This document shows positions 6,871-14,168 of a stretch of DNA of 64,000 nucleotides, piece after piece. The translations under genes and the position numbers were made by a program. The stretch lies in NCBI RefSeq assembly GCF_022230955.1, contig NZ_JAKKFI010000090.1:27491-91490 (forward strand), read 5' to 3'. The notes below the pieces were generated by a model. That model was not told where the DNA came from, did no database searches, and saw nothing but the letters and a program-made list of their open reading frames with translations. The first letter of the stretch is position 1. Every line of letters starts with the position of its first letter. This stretch comes from Micromonospora cabrerizensis. Lineage in GTDB: Bacteria > Actinomycetota > Actinomycetes > Mycobacteriales > Micromonosporaceae.

Positions 6871-8622
6871 TCAGGCGATGGTGCAGATGGGGGCACCGGC
6901 GGTGATCACGGCACCGACCTCGGCGGCGAGCCCGCTGACCGTGCCCGCCTTGTGGGCGTGCAACGGCTGCTCCATCTTCATCGCCTCCAACACCACCACC
7001 AGGTCGCCCTCGGCCACGGTGTCGCCGTCCGCCACTGCGATCTTGACGATGGTGCCCTGCATCGGCGAGGTGAGCGCGTCGCCGCCGACCGGAGCGCCGG
7101 CCCTGGCCCCACCACCGCGCCGGCTCGGCTTGCGGGAGGCGGGTGCCGCGGTGGTCGTACTCCCGCCGAAGCTGGCGGGGAGGCTGACCTCGAGGCGCTT
7201 GCCACCCACCTCGACCACGACGGTCGTGCGTTCGGCCGGCGCCTCGGCGGCGCCGGCGGCGGCGGCGAACGGCGGCACGGTGTTGTGGAACTCCGTCTCG
7301 ATCCAGCGGGTGTGCACGCTGAACGGCTCGGCGGTGAATGCCTCGTCCCGCACGACCAGCCGGTGGAACGGCAGCGCGGTGGCCATGCCGTCGAGGACCA
7401 TCTCGTCCAGAGCGCGACGGGCGCGCTCCAGCGCCTCCGTCCGCGTCTCACCGGTGATGATCACTTTGGCGAGCAGCGAGTCGAAGTTGCCGCCGATCAC
7501 GTCGCCGGCCGAGATGCCGGTGTCGACCCGCACGCCCGGGCCGGTGGGCAGCCGGAGTGCGGTGACCGTGCCCGGGGCCGGCAGGAAGTTGCGGCCCGGG
7601 TCCTCGCCGTTGATCCGGAACTCGATGGAGTGCCCGCGTGGCGTCGGGTCCTCGGTGATTCGCAGCTTCTCACCGTCGGCGATCCGGAACTGCTCGCGGA
7701 CCAGGTCGATGCCGGCGGTCTCCTCGGTGACCGGGTGCTCGACCTGGAGTCGGGTGTTGACCTCCAGGAAGGAGATGGTGCCGTCCACGCCGACCAGGTA
7801 TTCCACGGTGCCGGCGCCGTGGTACCCGGCTTCGCGGCAGATCGCCTTGGCGCTGTCGTGGATCTGGGCCCGCTGGGCGTCGCTGAGGAACGGCGCGGGG
7901 GCCTCCTCCACGAGCTTCTGGTGCCGACGCTGCAACGAGCAGTCCCGGGTGCCGACCACGATCACGTTGCCGTGCTGGTCGGCGAGGACCTGCGCCTCGA
8001 CGTGCCGGGGCTTGTCCAGGTAACGCTCGACGAAGCACTCGCCCCGGCCGAACGCCGCGACCGCCTCCCGGGTGGCCGACTCGAAGAGCTGGGGGATCTC
8101 CTCCATGGTCCGGGCGACCTTGAGGCCGCGTCCGCCGCCCCCGAAGGCGGCCTTGATGGCGACCGGCAGGCCGTGGTCGACGGCGAACGCCATCACCTCG
8201 TCCGGGTTGGCCACCGGGTCCGGGGTGCCCGGCACCAGCGGAGCGCCGGCGCGCTGGGCGATGTGCCGGGCGGTCACCTTGTCGCCCAGGTCACGGATCG
8301 CCTGCGGGGTGGGACCGATCCAGGTCAGCCCGGCGTCGATGACCGCCTGGGCGAAGTCGGCGTTCTCGGAGAGGAAGCCGTAGCCGGGGTGCACGGCGTC
8401 GGCGCCGGCCCTGGCGGCCACGTCGAGCAGCTTGTCGATGCGCAGGTACGTCTCGGTCGCGCTGTCGCCGTCGAGCGCGTACGCCTCGTCCGCGAGGGTG
8501 GCGTGCAGGGCGTCGCGGTCGGAGTCCGCGTACACGGCGACGCTGTCGAGGCCCGCGTCGCGGCACGCACGGATCACCCGGACGGCGATCTCGCCGCGGT
8601 TGGCGATGAGTACCTTGCGCAC
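6871..8622 (-). CDS. accA: Acyl-CoA carboxylase alpha chain: biotin carboxylase fused to biotin carrier
   Basis: This 583-residue protein carboxylates its own biotin with bicarbonate and ATP. It contains the biotin carboxylase fold (IANRGEIAVRVIRAC at the start, ATP-grasp loop FGGGGRGLKV, EVNTRLQVEHPVTE) and a C-terminal biotinyl domain with EAMKMEQPL, the acceptor Lys being about residue 549. A Pro/Arg-rich linker separates them. The GTG start at 8622 has a strong Shine-Dalgarno GGGAGGAG 8 nt upstream; the longer frame upstream is not needed. A candidate promoter on the minus strand has -35 TTAGGG (8685-8680) and -10 TACACT (8663-8658). Partners in this window are accB (beta chain), accE (epsilon) and birA. 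In mycobacteria the equivalent gene is next to maf and accD5-accE5; here it is far away. Confidence 0.96.
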   Translation of the reverse strand: MRKVLIANRGEIAVRVIRACRDAGLDSVAVYADSDRDALHATLADEAYALDGDSATETYLRIDKLLDVAARAGADAVHPGYGFLSENADFAQAVIDAGLTWIGPTPQAIRDLGDKVTARHIAQRAGAPLVPGTPDPVANPDEVMAFAVDHGLPVAIKAAFGGGGRGLKVARTMEEIPQLFESATREAVAAFGRGECFVERYLDKPRHVEAQVLADQHGNVIVVGTRDCSLQRRHQKLVEEAPAPFLSDAQRAQIHDSAKAICREAGYHGAGTVEYLVGVDGTISFLEVNTRLQVEHPVTEETAGIDLVREQFRIADGEKLRITEDPTPRGHSIEFRINGEDPGRNFLPAPGTVTALRLPTGPGVRVDTGISAGDVIGGNFDSLLAKVIITGETRTEALERARRALDEMVLDGMATALPFHRLVVRDEAFTAEPFSVHTRWIETEFHNTVPPFAAAAGAAEAPAERTTVVVEVGGKRLEVSLPASFGGSTTTAAPASRKPSRRGGGARAGAPVGGDALTSPMQGTIVKIAVADGDTVAEGDLVVVLEAMKMEQPLHAHKAGTVSGLAAEVGAVITAGAPICTIA

Positions 8623-8723
8623 CTTCGTGGCTCCTCCCGGGCAGGTTACTGACGGGGAGTGTATCGGCCACCCTGCTGGCCCTAACGATCGCTCAGTGTG
8701 GGATGCCGCACTGCGCGGCGACG

Positions 8724-8749
8724 CTCTAGTCAAACTTGTCTATTACGCT
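8724..8749 (+). promoter_or_regulatory. padR promoter with putative PadR box
   Basis: A -10 TACGCT (8744-8749) lies 6 nt before the GTG start of padR, so the message is probably leaderless. Just upstream is CTCTAGTCAA (8724-8733), a 10-mer that reappears in inverted orientation (9437-9446) in the drrA promoter. This suggests that PadR binds both. Confidence 0.6.
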
Positions 8750-8755
8750 TGTCTG

Positions 8756-9430
8756 GTGTCTTCGACTCGATTGATGATCCTTGGCCTGGTGCGGTGGATG
8801 CAGCCCGTGCACGGCTACGACGTGCGGCGGGAACTGCTGAGCTGGGGCGCCGACAAGTGGGCGAACGTGCAGCCCGGCTCGATCTACCACGCGCTGCGCA
8901 AGCTCACCGAGGAAGGCCTGCTCAGGGCTGTTGCGACCGAGCAGGTCGGTGCCCGTCCGGCACGCACCACGTACGAGGTGACCGCGACGGGGGAGGACGA
9001 GTTCCAGACGCTGCTGCGTGGCTTCTGGTGGGGCTTGTCCGAGCCACTGGACCCGTTCTCCGCGGCGTTCGGTTTCCTGCCCGCGCTGCCCCGCTCCGAG
9101 GCTGCGGCGGCCCTGCGCAACCGGGCCAACCTGCTGCGCGCCAGCGTCGCCTCGATGCGGGCCTCGCTGGAGTCCGACTGGATACGTAAGAGCAAGCCGG
9201 TGCACGTGGCCTGGCTGTTCGAACTCTGGTCCGAGCGGGCGGAAGCCGAGCTGGGTTGGTGTGAGCGGATCGCGGAACGCATCGAATCCGGTGTGTCGTA
9301 CCTGCCTGCTGAGCTGGAGAACGCCGAAGGTTGGTCGGGATGGGGCAACGGTGGAGTCCCGCCGGAGCCAGACGGTGGAGTCCCGTCGGAACCGGACGGT
9401 GGTGCCCCATCGGAGCCAGACGCGAAATAA
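8756..9430 (+). CDS. PadR-family transcriptional regulator
   Basis: A 224-residue regulator with the PadR winged helix at the N-terminus (RLMILGLVRWMQPVHGYDVRREL ... GSIYHALRKLTEEGLL) and a helical C-terminal dimerisation domain. The extreme C-terminus is three 8-residue repeats of GGVPPEPD type, encoded by a 24-bp tandem repeat. It sits directly upstream of an ABC-2 drug exporter (drrAB), the common PadR target. GTG 8756 is preferred because a -10 box ends 6 nt before it. The long upstream open frame in the same phase overlaps the accA promoter and is not coding. Confidence 0.9.
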   Translation: MSSTRLMILGLVRWMQPVHGYDVRRELLSWGADKWANVQPGSIYHALRKLTEEGLLRAVATEQVGARPARTTYEVTATGEDEFQTLLRGFWWGLSEPLDPFSAAFGFLPALPRSEAAAALRNRANLLRASVASMRASLESDWIRKSKPVHVAWLFELWSERAEAELGWCERIAERIESGVSYLPAELENAEGWSGWGNGGVPPEPDGGVPSEPDGGAPSEPDAK

Positions 9431-9466
9431 TCAACGTTGACTAGAGAAGTTATATCGCGTTAGCCT
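9431..9466 (+). promoter_or_regulatory. drrA promoter and putative operator
   Basis: A good -35 TTGACT (9437-9442) and -10 TAGCCT (9461-9466) are spaced by 18 nt. The 10-bp palindrome TCAACGTTGA (9431-9440) overlaps the -35, and TTGACTAGAG (9437-9446) is the reverse complement of the CTCTAGTCAA box in the padR promoter. PadR repression of drrAB is therefore likely. About 85 bp of leader follows, ending in the Shine-Dalgarno AGGAG before ATG 9552. Confidence 0.65.
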
Positions 9467-9551
9467 GCTGGCGGCACAGCGGGGGAGTGCGCCGTCCGGC
9501 GTCGTCCCACTCGGAGGTCGGCTCGACCGGCCCGAACGACCAGGAGCGAAA

Positions 9552-10511
9552 ATGATCGAGACCAGGGGGCTGCGGAAGTCGTTCCGCTCCCGCGCGGGTC
9601 GAGAGACGAAGACGGTGGACGCCGTGCGGGGCGTCAACCTCGAGGTCGCCGAGGGCGAGATCTTCGGCTTCCTCGGCCCGAACGGCGCCGGCAAGACCAC
9701 CACGCTGCGGATGCTCGCCACGCTGATCGAGCCGGACGGCGGCGACGCCACCATCGCCGGCGCCGACCTGCGGAAGGACCCGGCCGAGGTGCGCCGACGC
9801 ATCGGCTACGTCCCGCAGGGCGGCAGCACCTGGGACGAGTCCACCGCCCGCGAGGAGCTGGTGCTGCACGCCCGCATGTACGGCATCGGCAAGGCCGACG
9901 CGCAGCGCCGCGCGGCCCGCGCGCTGGACGCCTTCCAGCTCACCGAGTACGCCGACCGCAAGTGCAAGACCTACTCCGGTGGTCAGCGCCGGCGGGTCGA
10001 GATCGCGCTCGGCATCATCCACGAGCCGAAGATCGTCTTCCTGGACGAGCCGACCACCGGCCTCGACCCGCAGAGCCGCGCGCACATGTGGGACGAGATC
10101 CGGCGGCTGCGCAGCGACGGGATGACCGTCTTCATCACCACGCACTACCTGGACGAGGCCGACGCGCTCTGCGACCGGATCGCGATCATGGACAACGGCG
10201 AGATCGTGGCCGAGGGCACCCCGGGCGAGCTCAAGCGGGAGATCTCCGGCGACGTCGTGCTGGTCGGCCTCGACCTGGCCGCCACCCCGCAGGCCGCCCA
10301 GTCGCTCGACGGCGAGGCGTACGTCAACAAGCTGGAGACCGTCGACGAGGGCGGCCTACGCCTCTACGTCGACGAGGGCGCCACCGCCATCCCACAGGTG
10401 CTGCGCCGACTCGACCACGCCGGCCTGGAGCTGCGCTCGATCGAGCTGCACCGGCCCAGCCTGGACGACGTCTTCCTCACCAAGACCGGCCGCTCGCTGC
10501 GCGAGTCCTGA
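9552..10511 (+). CDS. drrA: DrrA-like ABC transporter ATPase
   Basis: A 319-residue ATPase of the daunorubicin-resistance type. Walker A GPNGAGKTT, Q-loop YVPQGG, signature YSGGQRRRVE, Walker B IVFLDEPTTGLD and the switch His in TTHYLDEAD are all present, followed by the C-terminal extension (from about residue 230) typical of DrrA. It energises export together with the membrane partner encoded next (10615). The last codons, RSLRES plus the stop, are the first copy of a tandem repeat that continues downstream. Confidence 0.93.
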   Translation: MIETRGLRKSFRSRAGRETKTVDAVRGVNLEVAEGEIFGFLGPNGAGKTTTLRMLATLIEPDGGDATIAGADLRKDPAEVRRRIGYVPQGGSTWDESTAREELVLHARMYGIGKADAQRRAARALDAFQLTEYADRKCKTYSGGQRRRVEIALGIIHEPKIVFLDEPTTGLDPQSRAHMWDEIRRLRSDGMTVFITTHYLDEADALCDRIAIMDNGEIVAEGTPGELKREISGDVVLVGLDLAATPQAAQSLDGEAYVNKLETVDEGGLRLYVDEGATAIPQVLRRLDHAGLELRSIELHRPSLDDVFLTKTGRSLRES

Positions 10512-10597
10512 CCACCGCTCGCACCGCTCGCTGCGCGGGTTCCTGATCGCCGCTCGCTGCGCGGGTCCTTGATCGCCGCTCGCTGCGCGAGTCCTGA
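10490..10597 (+). repeat. Tandem repeat of the drrA 3' end including its stop codon
   Basis: A unit beginning CCGCTCGCTGCGCG and ending in TGA occurs four times: 10490-10511 (the real end of drrA), 10524-10546, 10550-10572 and 10576-10597. The last three are 26 bp apart. The TGA triplets fall in all three forward frames. The array fills nearly all of the drrA-drrB gap. Confidence 0.95.
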
Positions 10598-10614
10598 CCA
10601 TCCGGAGACCACTC

Positions 10615-11370
10615 ATGAAATTCGCCCGTGACACGTGGCTGATCTTCCAGCGGCAGACCCAGCTGCTGCTGCGCAACCCGGTCTGGGTCTTCGTCGGCGT
10701 CTTCCAGCCGGTGATGTACCTGCTGCTCTTCGCCCCACTGCTCAAGCCAGCCCTGAACGCGCCCACCCAGGCCGCCGCCTACAAGATCTTCGTACCCGGT
10801 CTGCTCGTCCTGCTGGCCATCTTCGGCGGCCTGTTCCAGGGGTTCGGCCTCATCGCCGAGCTGCGAGCCGGGGTCATCGAACGCTCCCGGGTCACCCCGA
10901 TCAGCCGGCTCGCCCTGCTGCTCGGCCGCTCGCTGCGTGACGTGGTCTCACTTCTCGTGCAGGCCGTCATCATCACCCTGCTGGCGCTCCTGTTCGACCT
11001 GCGGGTGTTCATCGGTGACCTGCTGCTGGCATACCTGCTGCTCGCCCTGATCGCCCTCATGACCTCGGCCGTCTCGTACGGCGTCGCACTCAAGGTCAAG
11101 AGCGAGGACGCCCTGGCTCCCCTGATGAACACCGTGGCCCAGCCGGTGCTGCTGCTCTCCGGCATCCTGCTGCCGCTGACCTTCGCGCCCGGCTGGTTGC
11201 AGGGCATCGCCAACTGGAACCCGTTCTCCTGGGCGGTCGACGGCACCCGGGCGCTGTTCGCCGGCGACCTGGGCAGTGACAGGGTCTGGCAGGGCCTGAC
11301 CATCACCGCGGTCCTCGCCGCGTTGGGCGTCTACTGGGCAGCCCGCCAGTTCGCCCGAAGCGTCCGCTGA
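10615..11370 (+). CDS. drrB: DrrB-like ABC-2 transporter permease
   Basis: A 251-residue membrane protein of the ABC-2 family with about six hydrophobic helices. Family signs are PVMYLLLFAPLL near the first helix, LRAGVIERSRVTPISRLALLLGR on the cytoplasmic loop, and NPFSWAVDGTRALFAGD near the end. It forms the export channel for DrrA. A Shine-Dalgarno GGAG lies 8 nt before ATG 10615. The gene is in operon with drrA despite the 103-bp repeat-filled gap. Confidence 0.93.
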   Translation: MKFARDTWLIFQRQTQLLLRNPVWVFVGVFQPVMYLLLFAPLLKPALNAPTQAAAYKIFVPGLLVLLAIFGGLFQGFGLIAELRAGVIERSRVTPISRLALLLGRSLRDVVSLLVQAVIITLLALLFDLRVFIGDLLLAYLLLALIALMTSAVSYGVALKVKSEDALAPLMNTVAQPVLLLSGILLPLTFAPGWLQGIANWNPFSWAVDGTRALFAGDLGSDRVWQGLTITAVLAALGVYWAARQFARSVR

Positions 11371-11372
11371 CG

Positions 11373-11392
11373 CTGGCCGGCCGGCCGGCCAG
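11373..11392. terminator. GC palindrome after drrB
   Basis: A 20-bp perfect palindrome made of alternating GGCC starts 2 bp after the drrB stop and runs into more GGCC/CCAGC repeats up to about 11415. It can fold into a very stable stem and probably helps to end drrAB transcription, although no T-tract follows. Confidence 0.5.
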
Positions 11393-11458
11393 CCGGCCAG
11401 CCGGCCTGCCTGCCAGGCCCGGCTGCTCTGGCTTGATCGCTTGCCTGCCTGCTTTGGC

Positions 11459-11537
11459 TTGATCGACTCGGTTTCCTGGAAGTCGGGGTGTCCTATGGCC
11501 TGGGATGCCGCGACTTCCAGGAACTCGAGTGGATCAA
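11459..11537. repeat. GATC-arm hairpin R2
   Basis: Inverted repeat with 27-nt arms (11459-11485 and 11511-11537) matching at 24 positions, loop 25 nt. Both ends carry TTGATC. It lies between convergent drrB and the O-methyltransferase. It is closely related to R3 in both arms and loop. Confidence 0.9.
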
Positions 11538-11556
11538 AGTGGCCGGCCGCTGCCGC

Positions 11557-12210
11557 TCAGCGCACCCGGGCGAGGGTCAGGCCGTCCGCGATCGGCAGCA
11601 TCACCGGGTCCACCCGTACGTCGGCGAGCACCTCGTCGTTGAAGGCGGCGATGGCCCGGTCGCCTTCGTTCTGCGGCGCGATGATCCGCCCGCCGCGCAG
11701 TACGTTGTCGACCGCGATCACTCCACCGGGCCGCATCCGGGGCACCAACTCAGCCCAGTAGACCGGGTAGCCCGTCTTGTCGGCGTCGATGAACGCGAAG
11801 TCGAGGTAGCGCTCGTGCGGCAACTCCCGCAAGGTCTCCCCGGCCGGGCCGATCCGCAGGTCGATCCGGTCCTGCACACCGGCACGCTCCCAGTAGCGCC
11901 GGGCGATGCCGGTGAACTCCTCGGAGACGTCGAAGCAGGTCAGCTGCCCACCGTCGGGAAGCCCACGGGCAATCGCCAGCGACGACAGCCCGGTGAACGT
12001 GCCGACCTCGACGGCCTGCCGCACGTCGAGGAGTCGGGTGAGGAAGGTCAGGAACGCCGCCTGCTCCGGTGCCACCTGCATGGAGGCGTGCTCCGGCAAC
12101 ACCGACCGGGTTTCCTCGGCCAGGTCCTGAATGATCTCGTCCGGCGGAGCGCCGTGTGCGACAAGGTACGCGTGCAGCTCATCGGTGAGCGGGATCGACT
12201 TGGTGGTCAT
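11557..12210 (-). CDS. SAM-dependent O-methyltransferase (caffeoyl-CoA OMT-like)
   Basis: A class I O-methyltransferase of 217 residues. The SAM-binding motif is VEVGTFTGLSSLAIARGLP (from about residue 67), followed by the acidic residue in FDVSEEF and the metal-binding region FIDADKTGYPVYW. Close relatives methylate catechol-like hydroxyls; the real substrate is unknown. Its ATG (12210-12208) overlaps the maf stop as ATGA, so it is co-translated with maf. Its 3' end faces hairpin R2. Confidence 0.92.
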   Translation of the reverse strand: MTTKSIPLTDELHAYLVAHGAPPDEIIQDLAEETRSVLPEHASMQVAPEQAAFLTFLTRLLDVRQAVEVGTFTGLSSLAIARGLPDGGQLTCFDVSEEFTGIARRYWERAGVQDRIDLRIGPAGETLRELPHERYLDFAFIDADKTGYPVYWAELVPRMRPGGVIAVDNVLRGGRIIAPQNEGDRAIAAFNDEVLADVRVDPVMLPIADGLTLARVR

Positions 12211-12875
12211 GACCGGACGTTACCGAGTGGCTCGACAGATTGGCCGCCCGGCGCGACCTTCGTCCAGAGGTCGGTGATCCGCAGATCCAGTTCGGCGAGG
12301 AGGCGGCGCAGCAGCGGCATCGACAACCCGACCACCGTGCCCGGGTCGCCCTCGATCCGCTCCACGAAAGCCCCACCGAGCCCGTCGATCGTGAACGCGC
12401 CGGCCACAGCCAGCGGCTCGCCACTGGCCACGTACGCGGTGATCTCGTCGTCGCTGATGTCAGCGAAGTGGACGGTCGTGGACGCGACCGCCTCCGCGCG
12501 CCGCCCGGCGACGACGTCGATCAGGCAGTGCCCACTGTGCAGAACACCGCTGCGCCCCCGCATCCGCTGCCAACGCTGGGTCGCATCCGCCGGGTCTGCC
12601 GGCTTGCCGAGGATCTCCCCGTCGAACGCCAGCACCGAGTCGCAGCCGATCACCAGCGTCCGTTGGTCGCTGGCCGGGCTCAGCCGGGTCAGCACCGCCT
12701 GGGCCTTGAGGCGCGCCAACTCCAGGCACAACTCCTCGGCCCGGTCGGTCACCACCAGGGATTCGTCCACCCCGCTGACCAGCACGTCCGGCTCGATGCC
12801 AGCGGCCTGGAGGGACTTGCGACGGGCAGGGCTCGCCGAAGCGAGCACGAGGCGGAGAGGCAAAGAGTCAGACAC
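12207..12875 (-). CDS. maf: Maf-family nucleotide pyrophosphatase
   Basis: This 222-residue Maf-like protein hydrolyses non-canonical or modified nucleoside triphosphates in housecleaning. The signature starts LVLASASPARRKSLQAAG; the acidic catalytic residues are in LVIGCDSVLAFDGEILGKP, with AGAFTIDGLGGAFVERIEGD later. The GTG at 12875 follows a minus-strand -10 TAACGT (12888-12883) by 7 nt, indicating a leaderless message. In mycobacteria maf follows accD5-accE5 and precedes accA3; here the order is the same, but accE lies 3.2 kb upstream and accA 3.6 kb downstream. Confidence 0.95.
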   Translation of the reverse strand: MSDSLPLRLVLASASPARRKSLQAAGIEPDVLVSGVDESLVVTDRAEELCLELARLKAQAVLTRLSPASDQRTLVIGCDSVLAFDGEILGKPADPADATQRWQRMRGRSGVLHSGHCLIDVVAGRRAEAVASTTVHFADISDDEITAYVASGEPLAVAGAFTIDGLGGAFVERIEGDPGTVVGLSMPLLRRLLAELDLRITDLWTKVAPGGQSVEPLGNVRS

Positions 12876-12941
12876 GAGCCCGACGTTACCGGCAAGCCCT
12901 CCACCACGACCCAAGACCAACCGCGTACGCCTCGAGCATCT

Positions 12942-13018
12942 TGATCGACTCGGGTTCCTTGAAACCGTGGTCTCCTCCTGCCCTGGATGCCGCAGTTTCA
13001 AGAAATCCGAGTCGATCA
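12942..13018. repeat. GATC-arm hairpin R3
   Basis: 26-nt arms 12942-12967 and 12993-13018, matching at 23 positions, loop 25 nt. It lies between the mycosin gene and maf, which run in the same direction. Both loops, R2 and R3, end in GGATGCCG. The inner stems differ (CCTGGAAG in R2, CCTTGAAAC in R3) but pair in each. Confidence 0.9.
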
Positions 13019-13034
13019 CCCTGCCGCACACCGA

Positions 13035-14168
13035 TCAGCGACTAATCCTTGGCGGTGGATCATCACTGCGCCGCCGACGCCGTGCCACCACCGCCCAAGC
13101 GACCCCGGCAACCACAATCACGCCCAGAGTCACCAGGCCACGTGCCGTCGCACCGCTGCCGTCATCACCCGGCCGCCGCCCGGCGGCCGTCGTCGACGGG
13201 CCAGCACCGGCCGGCGCGCTCACCGACTCAAACCCCAGCGGCGGTACGTCTGCCGTCAGCGCCGCCACCAGGTCGATCACGCCGTAGCCGTATTCGTCGT
13301 CGCGTCCAGGTGGACCCTTGTCAACGGCCGTGGCCGTGAGCCGGTGCGCTACCTCCCGCGCGGGAAGATAGGGGTACTTCGACCTGATCAAAGCCGCCGC
13401 CCCCGCCACGATCGCCGTCGCGCTCGATGTGCCGGTGCCCCTGGAGTACCTTCCGTCGTAACTGGTGCTGTAGATATCGACTGCGGGAGCGACCACGTCG
13501 ATCTCCGGCCCGGTCACGGAGATTGCGGCGTGCAGCCCAGCGCGGTCCACGCCACCCACGGCTATTACACCGGCTTCGCTTGCCGGGTATCCAACGGTCT
13601 GATCGCGAGGAAGATTACCAACGCCGGCTATAACGACAATATCTGCGCCGACGGCAGCTCGAATTGCTTGACGCAATCTTGAGCTGCTTCCGCCGACAGA
13701 GGAAATACTTATTATGTCCGCGCCGTTCGCGATGGCATATTCAATGCCTCTTGCTAAACTCTCCGGAGCGCCGTTGCCGTCAGGGGGAGAGCTGAAAATT
13801 GGCAAAATTTTCGCTCCTGGAGCTATGCCTAGTGCTCCGATTTTTCCTTGCCCATGAGCTGCTATAAGTCCGGCCATTGACGTTCCGTGGCTATCCAGGT
13901 CTCTCCGGCCGTCGCCATTGCCGCCAGTAATTATGTCTGTTCCGGCAAGCAAGTTTCCGCTTAGGTCGGGGTGTGGATCGACGCCTGTGTCGGGTACGGC
14001 GACGATGACGCCATTGCCGCTACTTAGGCCTTGGGCCTGGGTCGCTTTCAAGTAGTCGAGGTGCCATTGCTCCGCCCGAATCTGAGTACTAGCGCCGGGC
14101 GGTTCGGCGGAAACAGGAAATACTGTTGATGTTGTCAGTAACGCCATTAGAGCCCAGATAGGTCGCAT
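13035..14168 (-). CDS. mycP: Type VII secretion-associated mycosin (S8 serine protease)
   Basis: This 377-residue membrane-anchored subtilase has a signal peptide (about residues 1-21), catalytic Asp in VAVPDTGVDPHP, His in DSHGTSMAG and Ser in GTGTSSATAIVAGA. A C-terminal helix GLVTLGVIVVAGVAWAVVA precedes an Arg-rich tail. Mycosins cleave ESX substrates and stabilise the secretion complex. The ATG overlaps the upstream gene stop by one base (TAATG). No EccB, EccC, EccD or EccE gene is near, so it is an orphan module. The 5' half of the gene has far lower GC than the 3' half and the flanking genome. Confidence 0.92.
   Translation of the reverse strand: MRPIWALMALLTTSTVFPVSAEPPGASTQIRAEQWHLDYLKATQAQGLSSGNGVIVAVPDTGVDPHPDLSGNLLAGTDIITGGNGDGRRDLDSHGTSMAGLIAAHGQGKIGALGIAPGAKILPIFSSPPDGNGAPESLARGIEYAIANGADIISISSVGGSSSRLRQAIRAAVGADIVVIAGVGNLPRDQTVGYPASEAGVIAVGGVDRAGLHAAISVTGPEIDVVAPAVDIYSTSYDGRYSRGTGTSSATAIVAGAAALIRSKYPYLPAREVAHRLTATAVDKGPPGRDDEYGYGVIDLVAALTADVPPLGFESVSAPAGAGPSTTAAGRRPGDDGSGATARGLVTLGVIVVAGVAWAVVARRRRRSDDPPPRISR

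Noticed and set aside
10490..10597. CRISPR or attachment site
   Set aside because: The units are contiguous copies of the drrA 3' end without spacers.
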